Source: Phaeoceros laevis (Eukaryota > Anthocerotophyta > Anthocerotopsida > Notothyladales). Taken from it: DNA of 24,504 bases. Shown piece by piece: positions 1 through 7,628 of the stretch; position 1 is the stretch's first letter, and each line of letters begins with the position of its first letter. Location of the stretch: positions 1 through 24,504 of the forward strand of contig JBNGIQ010005128.1 in the NCBI GenBank assembly GCA_049999765.1. The letters are read 5' to 3'. The position numbers and the translations under genes were made by a program. A model generated the notes under the pieces. The model was not told the origin of the DNA, searched no databases, and saw only the letters and a list, made by a program, of their open reading frames with translations.

Positions 1-518
1 GTTTATATGTGGAGGCAACCTGGTAGCATTGACAGGCCAGAACCGTCAGGAGTTCTCTTTGCGAAGGTTCCTCTCTGATTTCCGGTGCTGTGCTGGGGCG
101 GGTCTGGTTATTCCCACAAAGCTTTTTCGCCTCGAGGTCGCTCTCTATCCTTCATGATTTCAGTTTAGAGTCGAGGTTCTTGCTTTCCTGGTTTTCCGCA
201 GGTAGCTTTTACAGGCCTGGCCAGCTCCGTGGGTTAGTCTGATGGCGGTAATGAACATGGATGCAGGTAAACTACTGCCAGTTGTTGCGAGTTCAGGAGT
301 TCGATCGGGTCCGGAGAGGTTTCCAGGTCAGTGTGAATTCGCCTTACTGATGAAGGTTCACAGTTTTGTCACGAGCTTGACTCGACTTTAGAAGGACTCG
401 GCAAGCACAGGCTATTGCCATTTGACACGAAGAATGGTTTTCGTCACGTTAGTACTCTGCTCGTGTCATCATCTGGGGGTGGGGCTCGCCAACCCAGGCC
501 GTTGCCGCGAGCCGCATG

Positions 519-540
519 CCCACACCATGCCCCACACCAT
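519..540. repeat. 12-bp tandem duplication
   Basis: The decamer CCCACACCAT occurs at 519-528 and again at 531-540, giving two copies of a 12-bp unit in a GC-rich stretch. A short palindrome (CATGCC-G-GGCATG) lies about 40 bp downstream. No function is evident. Confidence 0.6.
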
Positions 541-673
541 CCGCCGCCCCCGGCCATCAGGGCCTCAAGCGATGGCCCCCCATGCCGGGCATGCGGTCCA
601 TCGTCCATCATAGAGCAGGATGCTGGGATAGTCTGGTACGGTTAAGGTCTCTTGAGAGAAGGTTTGTGACGAA

Positions 674-694
674 GCTGTGATAAGTTATCACAGC
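674..694. repeat. Perfect 21-bp palindrome
   Basis: Two exact 10-bp arms, GCTGTGATAA and TTATCACAGC, flank a single G. Directly beside it (696-714) a GGTTC/GAACC hairpin has a 9-nt loop. The palindrome could be a dimeric factor-binding site, a small transposon remnant or an RNA hairpin. No adjacent gene is close enough to choose between these. Confidence 0.6.
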
Positions 695-929
695 CGGTTC
701 GTTCGGAAAGAACCAAATTTTCCCTTTAACTAAGGTAATAACCATAATAAGTGTACTGGAAATAAACTTCCCTTCACATGTCCGGCTGTGGATTGGTCAA
801 GGTCGAGAGTCCCGGGGCCCGGGGCTTTGTACCATGCCCCCGTGGGACGTTCAGTTTTCGTGAACGAACTGTGTGCGAATGGGCAGTTAAGTCGAGGTGT
901 TCGACGCTTTGCGTGACACACAATGTCGT

Positions 930-2190
930 GTGTCCACTTCCGTCCTGTACATAGTCATTCGGAGATGTGGGGCTCAGAAAAATCTGGTGTTGAGGCGACG
1001 ACTTGATGGTCTCAGCTTCGGTACGGATCCTGCGCATGTATGCATGTCAAGGCCGGTTACAAGAGGCAATGGAGGTGTTCAAAAGGGTGGCCAAACCTGA
1101 TGTCTTCATGTAGTTCTCCATTATATCCGCAAATGCTGGACATGGGAAACCTAGTCAGGCCATTCCAATGTACCATAAGATGCGTAGATGAAGTTTGGAG
1201 CCCAATGTTCACACAATTTTGACGTTGCCCTGCATGCTTGTGCAGAGCGGAAGATGTGGAATCTGGGAGGCAGGTGAAGGCTGATCTGTTGGAGAGTGGC
1301 ATTCAGCACGACTTTCTTGTTTGTAACTGCCTGGTGCACATGCATGCGGAATGTGGGGAATTGGAACATGCACGCAGGGTTTTTGACAGTACGGCCATAA
1401 GGAATGCAGTGACATAGACTGCCATGATCACTGGGTAGCGAAGTGTGGCCAGTTGGAACATGCACGCAAGCTATTTGGCAGTCTGGCCACGAAGAGTGTA
1501 GAAACGTGGAATGCCATGATAAATGGGTATGCTGAGCACGGGCTCGGTCCCCAGGCGCTTACATCGTATGCAAGGATGGAGCAGGAAGGCCTGATTTTAG
1601 CAGACATTGTTACATATGTTTGCCTCGTAAAAGCTTGTGCAAGTGCTGGTGCTGTACAGCTGGGGCAGCTGCATTCAGCGATCGTAGAAAGAACTGCTTG
1701 AAGGTGACGTAGTAATGGACACTTGTCCCGTACACGTATGCAAAATGTGGGCAGTTGGAACATGCTTGCAAAGTGTTTGAAAGTCTGGCTACAGGGAATG
1801 CGGTGACATGGTATGCAAAGATAAATGCGTATGGTAAACAATGAAGGCTACAAGGTTACAGCCTGTTTCGAAGAGATGATGCTAGCTAGTGTCCAGCCTG
1901 ATGACGCCACATTTACTTGTAGCATGCAGTCATGCGGGGGTGGTCAGCAAAGGTGGGCAGTATTTTGATTCCATGGTGAAACAGCATGGCTTCAACCCGA
2001 CAGCTGAGCATTATGTGTGCATGGTTGATTTTCGTGCAGGCTAATGAGGAAGAAGTCAGTGAGTGCGAAAACGATGCTGTTGCGTTGAGGTCATTGCTGA
2101 ATGCCTGTAAGAGTCATGGGGATGTAGAGAGGTGAACAAGCAGGTGCATGCATTTCTTGTGGGGGATGAAAGGAATCTCATGATCACGCA
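930..2190 (+). pseudogene. PLS-type pentatricopeptide repeat (PPR) pseudogene with E/E+ region
   Basis: Conceptual translation across frames gives a run of PPR repeats in the usual order. Recognisable pieces are VIRRCGAQKNLV (about 940), GRLQEAMEVFKRVAKPDVF (about 1055), SGRQVKADLLESGIQHDF (about 1265) and ELEHARRVFDS (about 1358). They continue with a clean stretch at 1453-1700 (HARKLFGSLATKSVETWNAM, then LVKACASAGAV). Pieces of the E region (SHAGVVSKGGQYFDSMV, AEHYVCMVDF) and E+ region (VHAFLVGDERN, ending near 2180) follow. The frame breaks repeatedly: TAG at 1415-1417 stands where the motif expects Trp, and GGG-TAG at 1433-1438 looks like a one-base loss. More shifts follow after 1700. 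Intact relatives are organellar RNA-binding proteins for RNA editing or processing. This copy cannot make a full protein. No DYW deaminase domain is visible. Confidence 0.85.
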
Positions 2191-2660
2191 AGGTTCGAAT
2201 CACAATGAACGTCCGAACGACGAAGGGAACCATGTACCACATACAAAGATTCCGGATTAGAAAAATGGTTTATAAACGAAGTGGGTCTCGAGCTTGGGAT
2301 CAGCTGTCCCAGAACGTTCTCAAATTTGGCCTCACGCACGAATCTAACCTACTTCCAGCATACACGAACTCCATCATAGTTACGCTTGGGTACCAGCAAC
2401 AGACGCCTCAGCGTCATTAAGCAACCAGAATATCAGAACCTGGGCAAGCCACCATCAAAAAAGGTGTACAGTACTTACATAGCTATAGAAGCACCAAAGA
2501 AAAGAGATAATCGAATCAAAGATTCATCCACTATCCAGTTACCAAAAACATGGCCTACTGCTTCCCTCTTTCTCCCATGGGACCACCCACCATAAACCCG
2601 GTAAACCCTCTCAAGACAGTTTTGGCGTCCATGTAAAGGGACTGAAAGCATGTATTGGTT
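2191..2660. other. Space between PPR pseudogene and maturase gene
   Basis: No recognisable coding sequence. It must include the 3' UTR of the minus-strand maturase gene, whose stop codon is at 2661. A possible trace of a post-E+ segment (peptide NHVPHTKIPD near 2230) would extend the PPR pseudogene, but it is too weak to call. The two loci run tail to tail. Confidence 0.5.
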
Positions 2661-5138
2661 CTAGCGTAACCTAGGCTTCCAACTTTTAGAGAGTGGTTTC
2701 GTATCAGGCTTTGGAATCAGACGCAGCCGGGTGAATGGAAGGCCAGTCATCTGCCTGCCTTGATACTTGCCTTTCTTAAATTCAGGTCTCTCAGAATCCG
2801 GTAAGTATGTATTCTTCTTCCTACTCCCACTCTGCCTTGCAATAGGTCTAGACAGGTCTCGAGTCCCTCGTTTATACACTTTCCTTTGGCTTCTAAGCTT
2901 GAATTTTGCAGCAAAGGTCTTGGCAAGAGATGAACGCACAATCCAATTGAAGTAGAGTATCGCCTTTTTCTTCGATTCTGCAAGATTATAATAGTCCGCA
3001 AGGCCCTTCAAAATTTGTCCTACCCTGTAAACCGACTCACTCTGTGGCATTTGAAAATATCTGAAATTCGGCTTTGGCTCACCCCCCTTGGTGCAAAATC
3101 CCTTCTCCGACAACCGACGTATCACCTTTCCCTTATCAGCAATTAGTACCAACTTCCCAGGCTTGAACACCTTATCGACCCGTTTCTCCCCGTCCTCATA
3201 GTGAACCAGCTTTTCACTAAAATCTGGATTCCTACCTATGAGGTATCCCAGGAATGGAACTTTCTCACCCTTTGCCCGCGTGATCTCGAAATCGTCTTCA
3301 GTTAGCACTAGCTGAAGACGAAGTTTGAAAAACCGGATGAAGAGTGCCACCAGTCTTTGGGCCAGAGCATGTGGACCGACAACACCAGACAATACCTCAT
3401 TCCCAAAACGGACATAATGAATTCGCCGTGAATACGTATCCTGCAACATTTTGGCAGCCTGGAACCTTGGAGGTTTGTCATCCTCAGTTGATTCAAATGG
3501 GGCCTGTGTCGCTGTCTCTATAGTCCTCCAAGACATAAGCCTGCCATCAATAAGTTTTCCTCTGTCAACGATCTTCTTCAACCGCATACAAAACTTGTCT
3601 AGATCATGCAACGCTATGTTTGTCAGAACAGGGGCACAAGTCCTTAGTGCCTCTGCAGAAGCTCCTGACGTAATTGTGGTGCTCAGCTTTTCCCATCTCA
3701 AACCCTTTTGCACCAAGCCTGTGAACAAGGGGTCATGTATCTTCTTCTTCAGAAGCTTGAGAATTACTGGATGACTTAGAGTGCTGAGGTGCTTTGATAA
3801 GTCGGTCCCAATAAACCAGACAGTGCCCTGAAAGTCTCTCCTCACCTGCTTCAGACAAGTCAGTTGAGAGAACCCAGGCCGAAACCCATGAGAGCAAGGC
3901 AGGAACTCTGGCTCATATATTTCTTCCAGTATTTTTCGCATCTTGAACTGCACACGATCGTCATGAGAATCAGGAGTCCAAAAGGGATCAGCGAGAATCA
4001 TATCCGCCTCGTCCTGCCCACGTTTACTATTTGACCAGCAAATGTTAGCTCGGTCTTCCTCAGAAAACACACGCTGAATAATATCCGGATGCTTCTTGTT
4101 ATACACGAAATGCCTCCCATATGGCCCCGGATGCGACCGTGAGGGCAACTCAAGGCTGAGCTCAGGCCTGATCTTACTGGAAGTGCCTCCCCAAGACTGT
4201 AACCTGGGGGGGCCCTCACGGCCTGGAGATGACGTCCCAGTAGGCGTATCCAAATGGCGAAACCTGGGAGGGGGCCTTCCATCTGCAGCTGGCAATGGCC
4301 TGCCTAGAGTCCCACTGGGCGTGTCCCAAGGATGCGACCTAGGAGAACTTGGCCTTTCACCTGCAGCTGGAGACGGCCTGCCGATAGTACCACTTGGCGC
4401 ATCCCAAGGATGTAACCTCGCAGGGCGCAACTCAGGCCTCCCACTTCCAGCTGGATATGGCCAGATTGGCACCCCTTCAGCAGGCCCCGGCGGAATCTCT
4501 TTCCAGGCAGTCTGCCAGGACATACCATTGCCTGGCATCCTCTCCGATGCCGAGCCTGGGAATGCACTTCGTGGATATACTCCATAAGTATCTTTCACCT
4601 GTCTCTCATCACCAAGTCGCTGCACCTTGGCATTCAATTGCTTGACATCCTGCTCGGCGATTGCATTGCCACCCTGCCACCTGCCACCGAAAGCAACCAG
4701 TCGGCTAAGGCCAGTCTGAGAGTAAGAATCCAGCTGCAACCCAGTGCTGGCCATCAATTCTTGCACCCGCCTGCCATGCCCTACGCTCCCCCGCCTTACA
4801 CACTCTTCCACCAGCCTAGACATTAGACTGGCAGGGACCTCCAATCCCTGCTCGGCTATGCGGCCAACACCCTCCACGACCTCGTCCAAACGCCCCTCCT
4901 CACACAGCCTCCTCAGTCTGGCAACAAGCTCCAGGGGCTCCCCATGACCCTCCAACATGGCCATTGCAGAAATGCGACGTACCGACCTGATCCCCTTTGA
5001 ACCGAGTGCCATGGCCGGCGCAGGCGCAGAACAGCGGCACCTGCATGACGCGCCAGAGCCTCGGGACAGCCCCCTCCACCGTGCAGCCGCCGACCCCAAC
5101 CCTCTCAGCCACATCTTGGCCCAGCATCGGCCCTGCAT
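2661..5138 (-). CDS. Nuclear-encoded group II intron maturase (nMAT-like) with N-terminal PPR-like segment
   Basis: This uninterrupted 825-codon ORF is predicted to help splice organellar, probably mitochondrial, group II introns. Residues 1-60 are rich in Arg, Ala and Ser and almost free of acidic residues, like a mitochondrial presequence. Residues 69-103 and 104-138 are two consecutive 35-residue units of PPR type (LRRLCEEGRLDEVVEGVGRI; ECVRRGSVGHGRRVQELM), with a partial third to about 153. Residues 233-322 are a proline-rich imperfect repeat (HPWDxPSGTxGRP). Residues 345-632 form a group II RT domain (SHGFRPGFS, VWFIGTDLSKHLSTLSHPVI, TCAPVLTNIALHDLD). The catalytic YADD is replaced by FGNE (578-581), so reverse transcription is not expected. 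Residues 655-765 match maturase domain X (LKGLADYYN, LYFNWIVRSSLAKTFAAKFK). No HNH endonuclease is visible. An in-frame TGA lies two codons before the chosen ATG, so M1 or M9 is the start. Known nMATs are about 700-800 residues. I cannot say which nMAT class this is. Confidence 0.88.
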   Translation of the reverse strand: MQGRCWAKMWLRGLGSAAARWRGLSRGSGASCRCRCSAPAPAMALGSKGIRSVRRISAMAMLEGHGEPLELVARLRRLCEEGRLDEVVEGVGRIAEQGLEVPASLMSRLVEECVRRGSVGHGRRVQELMASTGLQLDSYSQTGLSRLVAFGGRWQGGNAIAEQDVKQLNAKVQRLGDERQVKDTYGVYPRSAFPGSASERMPGNGMSWQTAWKEIPPGPAEGVPIWPYPAGSGRPELRPARLHPWDAPSGTIGRPSPAAGERPSSPRSHPWDTPSGTLGRPLPAADGRPPPRFRHLDTPTGTSSPGREGPPRLQSWGGTSSKIRPELSLELPSRSHPGPYGRHFVYNKKHPDIIQRVFSEEDRANICWSNSKRGQDEADMILADPFWTPDSHDDRVQFKMRKILEEIYEPEFLPCSHGFRPGFSQLTCLKQVRRDFQGTVWFIGTDLSKHLSTLSHPVILKLLKKKIHDPLFTGLVQKGLRWEKLSTTITSGASAEALRTCAPVLTNIALHDLDKFCMRLKKIVDRGKLIDGRLMSWRTIETATQAPFESTEDDKPPRFQAAKMLQDTYSRRIHYVRFGNEVLSGVVGPHALAQRLVALFIRFFKLRLQLVLTEDDFEITRAKGEKVPFLGYLIGRNPDFSEKLVHYEDGEKRVDKVFKPGKLVLIADKGKVIRRLSEKGFCTKGGEPKPNFRYFQMPQSESVYRVGQILKGLADYYNLAESKKKAILYFNWIVRSSLAKTFAAKFKLRSQRKVYKRGTRDLSRPIARQSGSRKKNTYLPDSERPEFKKGKYQGRQMTGLPFTRLRLIPKPDTKPLSKSWKPRLR
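4173..4442 (-). repeat. Proline-rich tandem repeat inside the maturase gene
   Basis: This stretch codes for residues 233-322 of the maturase-like protein. Units of about 20-27 residues start at HPWDAPSGTIGRP (243), HPWDTPSGTLGRP (269) and RHLDTPTGTSSPG (294), with a decayed fourth unit near LQSWGGTSSKIRP (313). The DNA itself is repetitive, so it probably grew by local duplication. It separates the PPR-like segment from the RT domain and is predicted to be disordered. Confidence 0.75.
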
Positions 5139-5406
5139 GCATCAGCTCTTCACAACTCATCAAGACGACGGCCACTGCAAGGAGAAAATCCTCTCTGAAT
5201 AATGCCCCTCAAACTAGCTACCGGTACTGCATTCCTGCCCTGATCCTCTGCCCTTTCTGGGAGGGGTAAACGAATCCCTATCCGTTTCGTCCCCGGCAAG
5301 TTGGCAACGACAACTACAGTATAAATCCGGAGAAAAGCCCGCGGGAATTTTGTCCCCATTATGAATTGCCTCCGAAGTTGCTCGACAGGATCATGAGTTT
5401 CTATAG

Positions 5407-5655
5407 CGGTGGTCTCTGAAAGCAAGGAAGACCACCAACCACGCACAGACCTTGCCCACGCTGCTCATTGCGAACACCAACCTTTCCATCAGTTCTCCAG
5501 CTTGCAGAGGCGGACCGCCGGACCTTTTCTTCAACAACTGGACAAGGTTTCCTCGGTATGAAGTTGGTTTCGGCGTGAGGAGGCCAGAGATTGTTAGGCT
5601 CCCAGTTGGTCCCGCGCGCTTGGGTGGTATCACCTCGTTGTTCCCCAGTCACTAA
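5407..5655 (+). pseudogene. BAHD acyltransferase C-terminal remnant
   Basis: The frame from 5407 to a stop at 5653-5655 contains LFFNNWTRFPRYEVGFGVRR and then a VRLPVGPARLGGITSLFP-like tail. This matches the C-terminal end of plant BAHD acyltransferases, where a Trp-x-Arg-Phe-Pro-x-Tyr segment precedes the DFGWG structural motif and a closing strand. Here DFGWG reads GFGVR. No ATG precedes it in frame (a TAG is at 5404-5406), and the HxxxD catalytic part is nowhere in the window. A TATA-like TATAAAT occurs at 5320-5326, but I would not read this as a live gene. A last exon of a gene with a distant first exon is ruled out on the left by the minus-strand maturase unless genes are nested. Confidence 0.55.
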
Positions 5656-6708
5656 CAGACGAGAGGCATGAACGCCACCAGAAGCACGCCACGCTCATCA
5701 TCTAGAAGCTCAGAGAATGGACTCCGACTTTCTTCCCTGACATCAACAACCCAAATTCGCTGTGGCACAGAAAGGACGTTTCTAGCCCGCTGTCCTTCAT
5801 CGAGGACACATAAAACTCGCCGAAACTAGCAATAGTCAATGCAGAATTCGCGTGGGGTCACAAGTGCACGGAACACTCCAGTCAGCCTTGCAATGGGGCG
5901 TTCACTGATGAGAAAAGTTTTTACTTCCCTGTTGGCACTCTTTCTGGTCTACTATTGATTGCTGGGCTACTATTGATTCAAGTATGTCGCCATCAACAGC
6001 ATCTGTAGCAGCTGCCACCTGTATGCTTCAGATGCAAACCAAACCTGCTTCATATTCGTTTCCGTGCTTCATATCTGTGCAAACCACCAAATTCTCGGAG
6101 TCCACAAACCTGCTACATACCATATACGCCCAGCAAGGTTAAACTTCAGATGGGCTGTCCCCGCATGGACAATCCAGCTGCCGGCAACGGAGTTTCTGAC
6201 GTGCACCTTGGCCTTCTTCCTCCTGCATCTGTAAAACCACCATGACTCTGCCGGCTACGAAGACAAGTCAGTCCGTGAGGCATAAAAAAATTGAAGGAGC
6301 ACCCCTCAGTACTGCAGTCCGCAAACGTTTTGACGTTCAGATCAGGTAAGGTATACAACATTCATCTCTCCTAGGAAGTCTTGCATCATCATAGACAGAT
6401 ACCGAACAACGTTCGCCTCTGCAAGGTGGGGTGCCAGGAGTGAAGCAATTGAGTTGCTACGAGCAACTCACATAGGCTTCCTCCACAGTGACAGCACGCA
6501 CTGATTAAGTCATCAATTGATGACAGAGGAATCTGACTGCAACACTGGTACAACAGGATCAATGCAGTCACTGGTACAACAGGATCAATCCCTGTAAAAT
6601 AGGCTCAACAGGACCCCGCCCTACTAGCTGCTCTCTACCTGCTTGGCTTGGCTTCAGCTTGCAATTGTGACAGCAGACAGGAGGAACGCGGTGAGGAATG
6701 AGGCGGAC
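5656..6708. other. About 1 kb without a clear gene
   Basis: No family was recognised. A plus-strand frame from about 5668 to 5980 has only two stops in about 100 codons and may be a decayed coding segment (see findings). A 12-bp direct repeat (CTACTATTGATT) lies at 5949-5960 and 5967-5978. A larger direct repeat lies at 6543-6589. The right-hand few hundred bases should include the 3' UTR of the minus-strand JTB-like gene that ends at 6709. Confidence 0.5.
6543..6589. repeat. Direct repeat, 21 bp twice at 26-bp period
   Basis: The same 21-bp sequence, beginning CACTGGTACAAC, is present at 6543-6563 and 6569-6589 without mismatch. A related CAACAGGA fragment follows near 6606. It lies in the probable 3' UTR of the JTB-like gene. 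It looks like a recent local duplication. Confidence 0.75.
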
Positions 6709-7284
6709 TCAAAATCGGGAAGATGTTGGCACCCTAGTCATGCCGTTGGCAGAGTATTGCTTCTTCTTGCGGTAGTGCACAACCGGCCCGCACACGGCCA
6801 GCAGGGCCAGCATGATCATCTCGAACCCCAGCACACTCAACCTCTCCTCCTGGACAACTGGCAAGCAGCTGTTGTAGACGTAGTATACACTGGCTGGGGC
6901 TGGATCTGCGGAGGAGGCCTGCATGTCCAGCCTGTGCTCAGGTTGGGCCTGAGATTCACCCGAAGGCCCGTCCTTCCGGGAGCGCTCCCTCGCAGCCTTT
7001 CGCCTGTCCTGGATTCCAGCTCTTGAGCCTTGGATCTCAGTGCACTTGTACACCTGATGATAGTCTGTGTTGCTGCACTGGTACATGTCACCGTTTTGAC
7101 GCTCCGCTGAGGAGCAGACGACGCAGGGGCCCGATGGCGCACACTCGTAGGTGCTGTTTCCCTGCTTTTCCGTGTACACACGTCCCAGACTCTCTATCTG
7201 CTCATCAGCGGCAGAAGGAAGCACAATTGCGAAGCACAGCGCTAGCAACAGCCACACCCGAGGACGCAGCCTGAACTCCGCCAT
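6709..7284 (-). CDS. JTB-like type I membrane protein
   Basis: This is a single-exon frame of 191 residues. Residues 1-26 look like a signal peptide (WLLLALCFAIVLPSAA). The lumenal part has Cys48, Cys54, Cys57, Cys70 and Cys81 in the order C-x5-C-x2-C-x12-C-x10-C (GPCVVCSSAE, YQCSNTDYHQVYKC). An N-glycosylation sequon (NST) is at 43-45. After a basic, low-complexity insert (about 85-131) come SC at 139-140, an EERLSVLGFE segment and one transmembrane helix (about 149-169), then a short basic tail (HYRKKK). The Cys pattern, the SC...EERL..FE junction and the topology resemble animal JTB (jumping translocation breakpoint) proteins, whose function is poorly known. The similarity is from memory and short. 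The frame is open and the ATG is the first in frame. It is divergent from the STE24 gene, with 344 bp between start codons. Confidence 0.65.
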   Translation of the reverse strand: MAEFRLRPRVWLLLALCFAIVLPSAADEQIESLGRVYTEKQGNSTYECAPSGPCVVCSSAERQNGDMYQCSNTDYHQVYKCTEIQGSRAGIQDRRKAARERSRKDGPSGESQAQPEHRLDMQASSADPAPASVYYVYNSCLPVVQEERLSVLGFEMIMLALLAVCGPVVHYRKKKQYSANGMTRVPTSSRF

Positions 7285-7628
7285 CGCCCCCTGGACCGCT
7301 GCAAGAGCACGCTCTTACGCCACACCCTGCCACTCCATCTCACAGCGGAGACAAGATCCGGCCTCCCACCCGCTTCCGGCTCCGGCCATGGTCATGACCG
7401 ACTTCCTGCGGGCGCGAGGTGATGCCAAGCCCCCGCCCTAAGCTTTGACTCACCGGTACGGCACCGGCAGGCAGCCTCCGTGGAGGAGCGGACGCAAGCA
7501 GACAAGCAATCGTGTATTCTTCGCCTGTTTGCCTATGTGTAGGTTCATCTGCCCTACTCGCCATCTCTCTTCCCTGCTCGTCGGCTTATCGCTCGATTGT
7601 GCATGCGGCGTCTGCCCAGTGGAGCGCC
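7285..7628. promoter_or_regulatory. Shared divergent promoter region (JTB-like gene and STE24)
   Basis: Only 344 bp separate the start codons of the two divergent genes, so both 5' UTRs and promoters must lie here. No convincing TATA box was seen for either direction. The two encoded proteins both act in the endomembrane system, but shared regulation is only an inference. Confidence 0.5.

Larger units (their letters stand above)
1..929. other. Stretch without recognisable gene
   Basis: No protein family could be recognised in any frame. An ATG at 242 opens a frame of about 50 codons that could be a first exon, but nothing supports it. The stretch holds a 12-bp tandem duplication near 519-540, a perfect 21-bp palindrome at 674-694, a hairpin at 696-714 and a 7-bp GC-rich duplication at 811-824. 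The short ORFs here look like chance frames in GC-rich DNA. Part of it may be the former promoter of the PPR pseudogene that follows. Confidence 0.5.

Noticed and set aside
2189-2203. GGTTCGAATC box resembling a tRNA T-arm
   Set aside because: The flanking bases do not form a T stem, and no acceptor, D or anticodon arms could be drawn around it.
4096-4587. 163-codon plus-strand ORF
   Set aside because: It is the antisense shadow of the proline-rich repeat in the maturase gene, with no family features of its own.
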